DNA of 64,000 nt from Sulfuritalea sp. Its GTDB lineage: Bacteria; Pseudomonadota; Gammaproteobacteria; Burkholderiales; Rhodocyclaceae. Location: positions 1 to 64,000 of the forward strand of contig JADJVS010000014.1 of NCBI GenBank assembly GCA_016710465.1. The letters are read 5' to 3'. The position numbers and the translations under genes are program-made. Shown one piece after another: positions 29,298 through 40,039 of the stretch. The notes below the pieces were generated by a model. That model worked only from the letters and a program-made list of their open reading frames with translations. It made no database searches and was not told the DNA's origin. Position 1 is the stretch's first letter; each line of letters starts with the position of its first letter.

Positions 29298-30115
29298 ATG
29301 CCTGAGCTGCCCGAAGTCGAGGTCACGCGTCGCGGCATCGCACCCGTGTTGAACGGACAGCGCGTGCTCAAGGTGATAGCGCGCGTGCCGGCGCTGCGAT
29401 ACCCGTTGCCGCCAGACCTGGGCCAACGGCTGGAGGGCCGGCGCCTGGCGGGCATTGCCCGGCGGGGGAAATACCTGCTTCTCGACTTCGCCGTCGGCCG
29501 CCTGCTGATCCACCTTGGCATGTCAGGCAGCCTGCGCCTGGTGAAGGCCGAATCACCCGTGGCGAAACACGATCACCTGGATCTGGTCTTCGGTCCACGC
29601 TCGCGGCCCGTCGCCTTGCGTCTGCGCGATCCGCGACGCTTCGGCGCGGTGCTCTGGCTGGAGGACGAACCGAATCGACACCCGCTGCTCAATACGCTTG
29701 GCATCGAACCCTTGACAGACGAGTTTGACGCGCGCTGGCTGAAGGATCGGCTTGGCGGGCTGAAGGCGGCGATCAAGCCGGTGCTGATGGACAGCCACCG
29801 CGTGGTCGGCATCGGCAATATCTACGCATCGGAAAGCCTGTTCCGCGCCGGCATCGACCCGCGCAGGCCGGCAGGCCGGGTTTCTTTGAAGCGCCTGGAA
29901 CGGCTGGTGCCGGCAATCAAGGAAACGCTGACTGCCGCAATCGCCGCCGGCGGCAGCAGCCTGCGCGACTTCGTCCGCTCGGACGGCAGCTCGGGCTATT
30001 TCCAGCAGCGATATTTCGTCTACGGCCGGACCGGCGAGGCTTGCCGCGTCTGCGGCCGACCGATCCGGGAATTACGACAGGGGCAGCGCGCGAGCTTCTA
30101 TTGCGCGGGTTGCCA

Positions 30116-30122
<7 letters not shown>
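29298..30122 (+). CDS. mutM: Formamidopyrimidine-DNA glycosylase
   Basis: Removes 8-oxoguanine and ring-opened purines. 274 residues: catalytic N-terminus MPELPEVEVTRRGI (Pro1 and Glu2 after Met removal), the HLGMSGSLR loop, IGNIYASESLFRAGIDPRRP helix-two-turn-helix, and the zinc finger CRVCGRPI with CAGC at the C-terminus. Divergent from the TPR gene, convergent with the ferredoxin gene. Confidence 0.97.
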
Positions 30123-31402
<1,280 letters not shown>

Positions 31403-31417
31403 GGCAAAACGCCGCGC

Positions 31418-32800
31418 TCAGTCGGCGGCAACCACCAGGGTAACCAGGTTTTCGGCCTTGACGTGTCGCGCGAAGGCCGCCTTGATCTGTTCCGCCGTCA
31501 CGGCCTTGACCTTGCCGGCGAAGTCATCAAGGTAGGTCAGCGGCAAGCCATGAAAACCAATCGCCGATAGGTAGCCGAGCAGCTTGGCGTTGCTGTCCAT
31601 GCGCAGCGCGAGTCCATCCACCATGTTCTTCTTCGCGGCAGCCAGCTCTTTCGGCGTCGGGCCCTTGGCAATGTAGTCGGCCAGCACCTCATTGACCACC
31701 TTCAGGGCGTCATCCACCTGCTCACGCCTGGTCTGCAGGCCGATCTCGAAGGGGCCTTCGAGCTTTCGCGGAGCGAAATAGGAGTACACGCTGTAGGCGT
31801 AGCCGCGCTTCTCGCGCACCTCCTTCATCAAGCGGGAAACGAATCCGCCGCCGCCCAGCGTGTAATTGCCGACCAGCAACGGAAAGTAGTCCGGGTCGCC
31901 GCGGCTGATCGACGGCAGGCCGACGTGCACATGGCTTTGCGCGGCCGGATGCGGCACCTTTATCGTGGCGCGTTGCGGCTTTTTCACCGGCGGCGGAACC
32001 AGCGCGCCACCGCCGGCCGGCAAGGCCTCGGTCAGGCGCTGGGCGATCGCCTCGGCGTCGGCGCGCGACACATCGCCGATGATCGAGACCACGGCGCCCT
32101 TCGCGCCGTAGTGCCGGCGATGAAAATCGACCAGATCCTCGCGCGTGATCGTCGAGACTGTCTCGACCGTCGACGAAGCTCCATAGGGGTGATCGGGATA
32201 GATCGCAGCGGCAAAGCGCTTGGCGGCGATGGCATCGGGTCGCGTTTCGGCCTCGCGAATGCCGGCGATGGCGCGGGCCTTTTCACGCTCCAGCACGGAT
32301 TGCGGGAAAGTCGGCGCCGACAACACGGTGCGCATCAGTTCCAGCGCCGCCTCGCGCTCGCTCTTGGAGACCAGGGTGCGCAGGCTGACGCTGGCGCGAT
32401 CGCTGTCCACGCCGCCCCCCAGGCGCGCGCCGATATCGACCACTCGCCCGGCGATCGCCTCTTCGTCGAGATTGCCGGCCCCCGCCTCCAACAGACCGCG
32501 GGTGAGGCTGGCCACGCCGGTCTTGCCAGCCTGGACGAAGGCGCCGCCGGCGGCGAAATCGATTTGAACGTCCAGGATAGGCAGCACGCGGGCCTCGACG
32601 AAATACACTTTGGCACCGGACGGCGCGACCCAGTGTTCGATCTTGACACCGGCCTGAGCCGCGCCTGATGTCAGGGATACTGTCAGACAAATCAAGGCAA
32701 ATAGGGCTCGTGAGCGCCACACAATCAACGAGCGCAGCGATCTGACCATCCGCAGCGACGCGCCAGCTAGGCTGGCCGTCTTGCTGCGCAGGGGCTTCAT
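31418..32800 (-). CDS. M16 (insulinase) family metallopeptidase-like protein, non-catalytic type
   Basis: About 460 residues: signal segment (RALFALICLTVSLTSGAAQA), M16 N-domain (FVEARVLPILDVQIDFAAGG), KTGVASLTRGLLEAGAGN in place of the zinc motif, and a C-domain with LGGGGFVSRLMKEVREKRGY AYSVYSYFAP split across the conserved 'RGLAYS' region. The HxxEH zinc motif is absent, so this is probably the non-catalytic partner of the upstream peptidase, as in other paired M16 proteins. The start is uncertain: ATG 32932 is coupled to the preceding stop but runs through the hairpin-rich element. ATG 32800 or 32750 gives a sensible signal peptide. Confidence 0.85.
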   Translation of the reverse strand: MKPLRSKTASLAGASLRMVRSLRSLIVWRSRALFALICLTVSLTSGAAQAGVKIEHWVAPSGAKVYFVEARVLPILDVQIDFAAGGAFVQAGKTGVASLTRGLLEAGAGNLDEEAIAGRVVDIGARLGGGVDSDRASVSLRTLVSKSEREAALELMRTVLSAPTFPQSVLEREKARAIAGIREAETRPDAIAAKRFAAAIYPDHPYGASSTVETVSTITREDLVDFHRRHYGAKGAVVSIIGDVSRADAEAIAQRLTEALPAGGGALVPPPVKKPQRATIKVPHPAAQSHVHVGLPSISRGDPDYFPLLVGNYTLGGGGFVSRLMKEVREKRGYAYSVYSYFAPRKLEGPFEIGLQTRREQVDDALKVVNEVLADYIAKGPTPKELAAAKKNMVDGLALRMDSNAKLLGYLSAIGFHGLPLTYLDDFAGKVKAVTAEQIKAAFARHVKAENLVTLVVAAD

Positions 32801-32936
32801 CAGTAGCCCCGCCCCGGGAAGGGGGCGAAGCGGGGAATTCGCGGAGCACTGCTCCACGCCCGCGAAGCCGGCCGGCCATGCAGGGCCGGCCGTGGAACGA
32901 GGGTGGGGGGCAATCAATTTGCTTTGCTTCATCAGT
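32794..32936. repeat. 121-bp hairpin-rich segment flanked by 11-bp direct repeats
   Basis: GCTTCATCAGT occurs at 32794-32804 and again at 32926-32936. The 121 bases between are packed with inverted repeats: GCCCCGCCCCGGG/GGGGGCG near 32806-32826, TTCGCGG (32839 area) with CCGCGAA (32862 area) enclosing GGAGCA-C-TGCTCC, and GGCCGGCC twice. The ends also resemble each other in inverted orientation (AGCCCCGCCCC against GGGTGGGGGGC). This looks like a REP- or MITE-type insertion with target duplication at the junction of two M16 genes. It carries no coding capacity. Confidence 0.6.
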
Positions 32937-34296
32937 GCCTCACTGGCCCGGAGGGCTTTCGCGGTTTGCTCTGCTCGACCGGCTGGGGATCGAGCACAGC
33001 GATGCTCAGGGTGTCGTCGGTAAAGTACTTCTTCGCCACCGCCTGGACTTCCTCGGCCGTCACGGTCTTCAACTTTTCCAGCAGGGTGTCGATGTCGCGC
33101 CAGTTCAGGCCGCTGGCTTCCAGGCCGCCTATTTCCATGGCCTGCGCCATCAGCGAGTCGCGCTTGTAGGTTTGGGCGGCGATCGACTGCGTCTTGACCC
33201 GCGCCAGTTCCTCGGCTGACACGCCTTCGTCCTGGACGCGTTTGAGTTCGGCACGCAAGGCAGCTTCGAGCTCGGCAATGGTTTTGCCTTCAGCAGGCTG
33301 GCCGTCAAGCGTGAACGTCGCCTCGCCGCGCAGACTTCCGTCATAACCGGCGCCGGCCGATTGGGCGACGCGTGAACCGCGTACCAGGTTCTTCGAGAAA
33401 CGCGAGGCATCGTGACCGTCGAGTACCGCGGCAAGAACTTCCAGCGCGTAAGGATCGCGGTCGTTTCGCACATCCCGCAGCTTGGGCGCCTTCCACGCCA
33501 TTGCCATGTAAGGCAGCTTGGCAGGCGCCTTGACCGTTACCCGCCGCACCCCGGCCTGTTCCGGTTCATTCTGCGGCTTGCGCTCGGGCAGTTGCCTGGC
33601 CTTGTGGATGCCGTAATATTTTTGGGCCAGGCGAAATACCTCGCGGTGATCGACATCGCCCACCACAACCACATACGCGTTGTTCGGCGCATACCACTGG
33701 CGGTACCAATCGCGCGCGTCCTGCCATCTCATGTGTTCCAGATCGTCCATCCAGCCGATGATTGGCCGGCGATAGGGGTGGGCCTGGAAAAGAGTCGAGT
33801 TCAGTGCCTCGTGCACCCGTGCCTGCGGATTGTCGTCGGTGCGCAGCCGGCGTTCCTCCATGACCACCTTGATCTCGGCGGCGAACTCCTTGGCATCCAG
33901 CGTCAGGTTGGCCATGCGATCGGCCTCGAGCTTCATCATCTCGGGCAACGCGGCCTTGGGCACGATCTGGAAATAGGCGGTGTAGTCGCGGCTGGTGAAG
34001 GCGTTGTCGCGCCCGCCGGCCTCGGCCACGCGCTTGTTGAATTCGCCCGACTTGAGGTTTTTCGTGCCCTTGAACATCAAATGCTCCAGGGCATGGGCGA
34101 CGCCCGAGGTCCCATCCTTTTCGTCCATGCCGCCGGCGCGGTACCAGACCATGTGTACGGCCGTCGGCGCGCGGCGGTCTTCCTTGACGATCACCCGCAG
34201 GCCGTTGGCGAGCTTGGTCTCGAAGGGGTTGGCCAGAGTCGGCGCTGGTGACACGGCGATCACAAGCAGGGCGATTGCGGCAAATGATGATCTCAT
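32932..34296 (-). CDS. M16 zinc metallopeptidase (pitrilysin/PqqL-like)
   Basis: 454 residues: signal peptide MRSSFAAIALLVIAVSPAPT-LA, then NGLRVIVKEDRRAPTAVHMV and the zinc motif GVAHALEHLMFKGTKN (HxxEH), the third ligand region KVVMEERRLRTDD, and the C-domain EVFRLAQKYYGIHKAR. Periplasmic peptidase; substrate unknown. It is the catalytic member of an M16 pair. The signal-peptide tail (VSPAPTLA) is encoded by a copy of the dispersed motif. Divergent from ftsY. Confidence 0.92.
   Translation of the reverse strand: MRSSFAAIALLVIAVSPAPTLANPFETKLANGLRVIVKEDRRAPTAVHMVWYRAGGMDEKDGTSGVAHALEHLMFKGTKNLKSGEFNKRVAEAGGRDNAFTSRDYTAYFQIVPKAALPEMMKLEADRMANLTLDAKEFAAEIKVVMEERRLRTDDNPQARVHEALNSTLFQAHPYRRPIIGWMDDLEHMRWQDARDWYRQWYAPNNAYVVVVGDVDHREVFRLAQKYYGIHKARQLPERKPQNEPEQAGVRRVTVKAPAKLPYMAMAWKAPKLRDVRNDRDPYALEVLAAVLDGHDASRFSKNLVRGSRVAQSAGAGYDGSLRGEATFTLDGQPAEGKTIAELEAALRAELKRVQDEGVSAEELARVKTQSIAAQTYKRDSLMAQAMEIGGLEASGLNWRDIDTLLEKLKTVTAEEVQAVAKKYFTDDTLSIAVLDPQPVEQSKPRKPSGPVRH
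34237..34258 (+). repeat. Dispersed 22-bp motif, one mismatch (M16 signal peptide)
   Basis: AGTCGGCGCTGGTGACAC plus GGCG on the + strand, antisense to the M16 gene. It is read as VSPAPT at residues 14-19, the cleavage-site region of the signal peptide. Confidence 0.75.
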
Positions 34297-34339
34297 GGGT
34301 GGATTGGGCAAGCGCTGTCGAAATGGGGAGATTGGGGCT

Positions 34340-34350
34340 TCTGCTAGAAT
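34340..34350 (+). promoter_or_regulatory. Possible extended -10 promoter for ftsY
   Basis: TGC-TAGAAT (34342-34350) matches an extended -10 in the 103-bp gap between the divergent M16 and ftsY genes. No good -35 is seen. Confidence 0.35.
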
Positions 34351-34399
34351 TCTCAAGCAGCGCATCTTAGCGCGGCTCCTGCCTCCGACCGCATTCCGC

Positions 34400-35374
34400 A
34401 TGTTTGGTTTCCTGAAACCCAAGGATGACTCCGCCGCCCCGGCGGCCGAATCCAAGGCGCCTCGCTCGTCCTGGAGCGAACGGCTCAAGGCCGGCCTCTC
34501 GCGCACTCGCGCCACGCTCAACACACCGCTTTCCGAACTGTTCAGCCGGGCCAGGATCGATGACGAACTGCTCGATGATCTGGAATCGACACTGCTGATG
34601 GCGGACTGCGGCATCGAAGCCACACAGTGGCTGCTCACCGAACTCAAGGCTACCGTGAAGCGCGAAAAGCTGGAAACCCCCGCACAATTGCGCGGCGCCC
34701 TGGCGCAGGCGCTGACATCCTTGCTGGCCCCGCTCGAACAAGCGCTGCAGGCGGACGGCCATCAACCCTTCGTAATCATGATCGCCGGAGTCAATGGCGC
34801 CGGCAAGACGACTTCCATCGGCAAACTGGCCAAGCATTTCCAGGCCCAGGGCAAGAGCGTGCTGCTGGCGGCCGGCGACACCTTCCGTGCCGCCGCGCGC
34901 GAACAACTGAGCACCTGGGGCGAGCGCAACGGCGTCACTGTCATCGCCCAGGAGAGCGGCGATCCGGCCGCCGTGGTATTCGATGCCATCAGCGCGGCCC
35001 GCGCGCGCAAGATCGATGTCGTCCTGGCCGATACGGCCGGCCGCCTGCCATCGCAGTTGCACCTGATGGAAGAAATTGCGAAAGTGCGCCGCGTGGTCAA
35101 CAAGGCCGATGCCACGGCACCGCATGAAGTGCTGCTGGTGCTGGATGCGAACATCGGGCAAAACGCCGTCCAGCAGGTCAAGGCCTTCGACAAGGCAATC
35201 GGCGTCAGCGGCCTGATCGTCACCAAGCTCGATGGCACCGCCAAGGGCGGCGTGCTGGCGGCGATCGCGCGGCAGTGTCCGAAGCCGGTGCGCTTCATCG
35301 GCGTCGGCGAGGGAATCGACGACTTGCAGGCCTTCCGCGCCGGCGAATTCGTCGAGGCCCTGCTGGGAAACTGA
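34400..35374 (+). CDS. ftsY: Signal-recognition-particle receptor FtsY
   Basis: 324 residues: short acidic/variable N-terminus (MFGFLKPKDDSAAP), the NG domain with WSERLKAGLSRTRATLNTPL, G1 GVNGAGKTTSIGKLA, AAGDTFRAAAREQL, DTAGRLPSQLHLMEE, TKLDGTAKGG and IGVGEGIDDLQAF. Docks SRP-ribosome complexes at the membrane for co-translational insertion. First of the ftsY-ftsE-ftsX operon. ATG 34400 is the first Met consistent with family N-termini. Confidence 0.97.
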   Translation: MFGFLKPKDDSAAPAAESKAPRSSWSERLKAGLSRTRATLNTPLSELFSRARIDDELLDDLESTLLMADCGIEATQWLLTELKATVKREKLETPAQLRGALAQALTSLLAPLEQALQADGHQPFVIMIAGVNGAGKTTSIGKLAKHFQAQGKSVLLAAGDTFRAAAREQLSTWGERNGVTVIAQESGDPAAVVFDAISAARARKIDVVLADTAGRLPSQLHLMEEIAKVRRVVNKADATAPHEVLLVLDANIGQNAVQQVKAFDKAIGVSGLIVTKLDGTAKGGVLAAIARQCPKPVRFIGVGEGIDDLQAFRAGEFVEALLGN

Positions 35375-35376
35375 GG

Positions 35377-36024
35377 GTGATCCGCTTCGATCGGGTGTCG
35401 AAGCGCTACCCGCCCGGGGTGGATGCGCTGTCCAACCTCAGCTTCGATCTCGACGAAGCACAAATGCTGCTGATCGGCGGTCATTCCGGCGCAGGGAAAT
35501 CGACACTGCTGAAGCTGGTTGCCGGCGTCGAAACCGCCACCTCCGGCTCCGTACTCGTTGGCGGTCAGAATCTCGGCGGTCTTGCCCGCGCCGCGCTGCC
35601 CTACTACCGGCGGCGCATTGGCATGGTATTCCAGGATCAAAAGCTGCTGTTTGACCGCAGTGCCTTTGAGAATGTCTTGCTGCCGCTGTCGATCTCCGGC
35701 TTTCCCGTGCGCGAATCCGCCAGCCGCGTGCGCGCCGCGCTGGACAAGGTTGGCCTGGGCAAGCGCGAAAAGGCGCTGCCGATCATGCTCTCGGGCGGCG
35801 AACAGCAGCGCCTGGCGATCGCCCGCGCGGTGGTGGGCCGACCTGACCTGTTGCTGGCCGATGAGCCAACGGCCCACCTGGATCAGGACACCGCCGCCGA
35901 TGTCGTGCGCATCCTGCTCGAATTCAACCGGGTCGGGGTCACGCTGCTGGTCGCCACCTATGCCCATGAGCTGTTCCCCGGTGCGCGCCGGCTTCAACTC
36001 GACCATGGACGGCTCGCCGCATGA
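35377..36024 (+). CDS. ftsE: Cell-division ABC ATPase FtsE
   Basis: 215 residues: IRFDRVSKRYPPGVDALSNL, Walker A GGHSGAGKSTLLKL, Q-loop GMVFQDQKLL, signature LSGGEQQRLAIARA, Walker B DLLLADEPTAHLD. With FtsX it controls peptidoglycan amidases at the septum. The usual switch histidine (ATHD in E. coli FtsE) reads ATYA here, an unusual change in an otherwise canonical ATPase. The GTG start at 35377 lies two bases after the ftsY stop; the end overlaps ftsX by four bases. Confidence 0.96.
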   Translation: MIRFDRVSKRYPPGVDALSNLSFDLDEAQMLLIGGHSGAGKSTLLKLVAGVETATSGSVLVGGQNLGGLARAALPYYRRRIGMVFQDQKLLFDRSAFENVLLPLSISGFPVRESASRVRAALDKVGLGKREKALPIMLSGGEQQRLAIARAVVGRPDLLLADEPTAHLDQDTAADVVRILLEFNRVGVTLLVATYAHELFPGARRLQLDHGRLAA

Positions 36025-36920
36025 AGGCCTGGCTGGTCCATCATGGGCGATCCGCCAGCCTGGCCTGGCGGCGACTGACGGCAACGCCGGTCAATAGCCT
36101 CCTGTCCCTGCTCGCCATCGGTATCGCGCTGGCCTTGCCAGCCGGCGGGCAGATGCTGTTGTCGGGCATCCGCGATTTGGCCGGAAACTCCACTGCTACG
36201 CCGCGAATTTCGGTGTTCATGAACATCGCCGCCGAGCGCGCCGTCGCGGACAACATCCGTTCACGGCTGGAACGGCACGCGGGAGTGCGTCAGGCGGGGT
36301 TTCTGCCGCGCGAAGAGACACTGGCGCGCATGAAATCCAGCCCCGGCCTGCGCGACGTCATCGACGCCCTGGCGGCCAATCCATTTCCCGACGCCTTTGT
36401 CGTCAGCGCGCGCGACGAATCACCCGAATCGATGGAACGGCTGGCCGACGAGTTTCGCAAGTGGCCCCAAGTCGAGCATGTTCAGCTTGACTCGGCCTGG
36501 GTAAGGCGCCTGGACGCCTTGCTCAAACTGGGCCGCACGGCGCTGATGCTGTTTGCCGGGCTGCTCGGCGGCGGCCTGATCGCAATCACCTTCGGCATCA
36601 TCCGCATGCAGGTGCTAACGCAACGCGCCGAGATTGAAGTCAGCCGCCTGCTGGGCGCCACGGAAGCCTTCATCCGCCGCCCGTTTCTGTATCACGGCCT
36701 GCTGCTTGGGGTCGGCGGCGGCGTCATGGCCTGGCTGCTGGTGATTGGCACGACGCTCTGGCTGCGTGCCCCGCTGGCCGAACTCGCCGGCCTTTACGAT
36801 CTCAATCTGGCGCTTCACCCTTTGAGCGCCTCGGACTCCGCCCTGCTGTTGGCGTGCGCGGGATGTTTGGGCTGGCTGGGTGCGCTATTTTCGCTGCGAC
36901 AGAATCTTGGCCAGGGTTAA
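36021..36920 (+). CDS. ftsX: Cell-division permease-like protein FtsX
   Basis: 299 residues with the FtsX topology: an N-terminal helix (LLSLLAIGIALALPAGGQML), a large periplasmic domain (RISVFMNIAAERAV, VRQAGFLPREETLARMKSSP), and three C-terminal helices (LMLFAGLLGGGLIAITFGII, GLLLGVGGGVMAWLLVIGTT, LLLACAGCLGWLGALFSL). The cytoplasmic RLLGATEAFIRRPFLYHGL is the family hallmark. ATG overlaps ftsE. Confidence 0.95.
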   Translation: MKAWLVHHGRSASLAWRRLTATPVNSLLSLLAIGIALALPAGGQMLLSGIRDLAGNSTATPRISVFMNIAAERAVADNIRSRLERHAGVRQAGFLPREETLARMKSSPGLRDVIDALAANPFPDAFVVSARDESPESMERLADEFRKWPQVEHVQLDSAWVRRLDALLKLGRTALMLFAGLLGGGLIAITFGIIRMQVLTQRAEIEVSRLLGATEAFIRRPFLYHGLLLGVGGGVMAWLLVIGTTLWLRAPLAELAGLYDLNLALHPLSASDSALLLACAGCLGWLGALFSLRQNLGQG

Positions 36921-37045
36921 GGGCATTGTCAGCGGCTTCACGCCGACAGCGGTCAAGGCCTGCCACCGTGCGAAAATCCTACATTTGCATGGCGAACCTG
37001 ACCGGCAATGGAACCCAAGCTTGTTATTCGGGCGATAATGCACCA

Positions 37046-37432
37046 ATGAGTGAAGAACAGTCCACCGAGCCGTCTGCCGCCGAGGCCCTGCCCCCGGTAC
37101 AGACGCCGGCAGAGCCGGTTCGCAACGAACCGCAACCACAGGATCCGCGCCGCCGCCTCAGGGAACTGCTGGCTATTCCGGATCACCAGCGTACCGACGC
37201 GATCTGGGATGAAATCATCGAGTTGGAGATTTCCCTGGCTCCGGGCAATCGCATCCAACCGGGTAGCAACGGCCAAGGCGACGCCGGGCGGCGTCCACAA
37301 CCGGGGCCCGGCCAGAATCAGGGGCGACGCCAGGACCAACCCCGGCGCCAAGACGGCACGCCCGGCAACAAACCCTCCAAGCGGTTTTTCAAAAAGCCCA
37401 AGCGACCGCCTGGCACCCAGCCCAAAACCTGA
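37046..37432 (+). CDS. Small basic low-complexity hypothetical protein
   Basis: 128 residues with three zones: an acidic/Pro-Glu N-terminus (MSEEQSTEPSAAEALPPVQT), a short ordered core (RRRLRELLAIPDHQRTDAIW, DEIIELEISLAPGNR), and a Gln/Arg/Gly/Pro-rich basic tail ending KRFFKKPKRPPGTQPKT. There are no membrane segments or cysteines. The basic disordered tail would suit nucleic-acid binding, but nothing identifies the family. The ORF has coding-like composition and lies between ftsX and rpoH. Confidence 0.7.
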   Translation: MSEEQSTEPSAAEALPPVQTPAEPVRNEPQPQDPRRRLRELLAIPDHQRTDAIWDEIIELEISLAPGNRIQPGSNGQGDAGRRPQPGPGQNQGRRQDQPRRQDGTPGNKPSKRFFKKPKRPPGTQPKT

Positions 37433-37445
37433 GCGCCGCACGATT

Positions 37446-37462
37446 CCGACAAAATTTGTCGG
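37446..37462. promoter_or_regulatory. 17-bp palindrome upstream of CIRCE/rpoH
   Basis: CCGACAAA (37446-37453) and TTTGTCGG (37455-37462) are perfect complements around a single A. It lies 16 bases before the CIRCE element and just after the preceding gene. It could be the weak terminator of that gene or a second operator for rpoH. Confidence 0.45.
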
Positions 37463-37477
37463 GAACTTCTTGTGAAA

Positions 37478-37504
37478 TTAGCACTCTCATCGCAAGAGTG
37501 CTAA
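37478..37504. promoter_or_regulatory. CIRCE element (HrcA operator)
   Basis: TTAGCACTC (37478-37486), nine bases, GAGTGCTAA (37496-37504): a perfect consensus CIRCE inverted repeat. HrcA binds this site and represses heat-shock genes; here it stands 24 bases before the rpoH start, so the heat-shock sigma factor is itself under HrcA control. This combined circuit is known from Betaproteobacteria. Confidence 0.93.
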
Positions 37505-37528
37505 TATTCTTCTCAAGGAGGATGAACC

Positions 37529-38428
<900 letters not shown>

Positions 38429-38449
38429 TTCCGGCGCACATTGGAAATG

Positions 38450-38478
38450 AAAGGGCAGCCTGCGGGTTGCCCTTTGCT
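38450..38478 (+). terminator. Intrinsic terminator after rpoH
   Basis: AAAGGGCAGCC (38450-38460), loop TGCG, GGTTGCCCTTT (38465-38475) with one G:T pair, followed by GCTTT. It lies between rpoH and the convergent SCO gene. Confidence 0.75.
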
Positions 38479-38488
38479 TTGGCCTGGA

Positions 38489-39061
38489 TTACTCGCCCGC
38501 CAGCAGGCGTTTTAGATCCTGGGCCATGCGCTGCGGGGTTTCTCCGTGGCGAAAATACAGTCGCAGGCGTCCGGCGGGATCGAAGACATAGCTTCCAGCC
38601 GTGTGATCGACGGTATATGACGTGGCACTGCTGCCTGGCTGCTTGCGGAAGAATATCTTGAACTCCGCGGCGACCTTTGCCGTCATTGCCGAGTCGCCAT
38701 ACAGGCCGAGGAATGACGGGTGAAATGACGGAACGTATTGCGCCAGCAGTTGGGGTGTATCGCGCTCCGGATCGACCGTGACGAACAGCACCTGGACACG
38801 CTGCGCGTCCGCACCGAGCGTCGCCATCAGTTCGCGCATGCCGCCCATGGTGATGGGGCATACATCGGGGCACTGGGTATAACCGAAGAACAGGACCACG
38901 ACGCGCCCCTTGAAACTTCCGAGGCCATAGGGCTTGCCGTCGTGGCCGGTCAGCGCAAGCTCACGGCCCCAGTCGACGTTCTTGAGATCGGATCCGTTGA
39001 ACTTCGCGGGCGGGCTGCAGGCGCCGAGCAGCAGCGCCAGACAGAACAGCAGGACGCGCAT
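38489..39061 (-). CDS. SCO1/SenC-family copper lipoprotein
   Basis: 190 residues. Lipobox LALLLGAC, then a thioredoxin-like SCO fold with FFGYTQCPDVCPITMGGM (copper-binding CxxxC) and the conserved His in SYTVDHTAGSYVFD. SCO proteins deliver copper to the CuA centre of cytochrome oxidase subunit II. Last gene of the oxidase cluster; the start overlaps the ctaB stop (TGATG). Confidence 0.94.
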   Translation of the reverse strand: MRVLLFCLALLLGACSPPAKFNGSDLKNVDWGRELALTGHDGKPYGLGSFKGRVVVLFFGYTQCPDVCPITMGGMRELMATLGADAQRVQVLFVTVDPERDTPQLLAQYVPSFHPSFLGLYGDSAMTAKVAAEFKIFFRKQPGSSATSYTVDHTAGSYVFDPAGRLRLYFRHGETPQRMAQDLKRLLAGE

Positions 39062-39957
39062 CAGAATGGCAGGTAATGATCCACCAGCAAGGCGGTGAAG
39101 AGCAGCGCCAGATAGAAGATCGACCAGCGGAAACTGGCGCGCGCCACGGCATCGGAGTATTCGCGCCAGACCAGCCAGGCATAGCCGAGGAAGATCGCAT
39201 CCAGCACCACGGCCGCCGCCAGGTAGAAAAGGCTGGACATCCCGATCAGATAGGGTACGAAGGTCACCAGGGTCAGGCCGATCGTATAAAGAAAGACGTG
39301 GCGGCGCGTGTATTCGGCCCCGTGCGTCACCGGCAGCATGGGCAAGCCCGCTGCCGCGTACTCCTTGGTTCGGTACAGGGCGAGCGACCAGAAATGCGGC
39401 GGCGTCCAGACGAAGATGATAAGGAACAGCAACCAGGCTTCTCCCGGGGCTTCGCCGGTGACGGCGGCCCAGCCGAGCACTGGCGGCATCGCGCCGGACG
39501 CGCCGCCGATGACGATGTTCTGCGAGGTGTTCGGTTTGAGGAAAACGGTATAGATCACGGCGTAGCCGACAAACGTGGCCAGGGTCAGCCACATGGTGTA
39601 GGGATTGACCCAGCGATACAGCAGAAACAGACCCAGGCCGCCCAGCAGCCCGGAAACCACGAGGGTCTCAAGCGAATTCACTTGGCCCAGCGGCAGGGGT
39701 CGGCCACGGGTACGCGCCATGCGCGCGTCGATCTTCTGCTCGATCAGGCAGTTCACCGCGGCGGCGGCACCGGCCACCAGCGCGATGCCGGCTGTCCCCG
39801 CGAGCAGAATTCGCCACGGCACCATTCCGGGAACCGCAAGAAACATTCCGATCACGGCACAGAACACGATCAGCGACACCACGCGCGGCTTGGTGAGCTG
39901 AAAATAATTTCTCAGCTTGAGGGAGCGGGTCTGTAGCCCGAGAGCGGTGGATTTCAC
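39061..39957 (-). CDS. ctaB: Protoheme IX farnesyltransferase (heme O synthase)
   Basis: 298 residues, about nine membrane helices of the UbiA family. The prenyl-diphosphate motif is [20 protein letters not shown], the second Asp-rich loop region contains [20 protein letters not shown], and [17 protein letters not shown] is present. Makes heme O for the oxidase encoded upstream. Note that no heme A synthase (CtaA) gene is seen in the window. Ends in the start of the SCO lipoprotein gene. Confidence 0.96.
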   Translation of the reverse strand: MKSTALGLQTRSLKLRNYFQLTKPRVVSLIVFCAVIGMFLAVPGMVPWRILLAGTAGIALVAGAAAAVNCLIEQKIDARMARTRGRPLPLGQVNSLETLVVSGLLGGLGLFLLYRWVNPYTMWLTLATFVGYAVIYTVFLKPNTSQNIVIGGASGAMPPVLGWAAVTGEAPGEAWLLFLIIFVWTPPHFWSLALYRTKEYAAAGLPMLPVTHGAEYTRRHVFLYTIGLTLVTFVPYLIGMSSLFYLAAAVVLDAIFLGYAWLVWREYSDAVARASFRWSIFYLALLFTALLVDHYLPF

Positions 39958-40039
39958 GCTTGGAAATCAATCATCGATGGCTGAAAAAGGAGTCCGAGTT
40001 TAGCACGCAGCAACCTCGCAATGGGCCGTGCGGCGCGGC

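Noticed and set aside
32309..32330. Motif-like sequence (18 of 22) in the non-catalytic M16 gene
   Set aside because: Encodes LSAPTFPQ, a stretch normal for M16 proteins, so convergence is enough to explain it.
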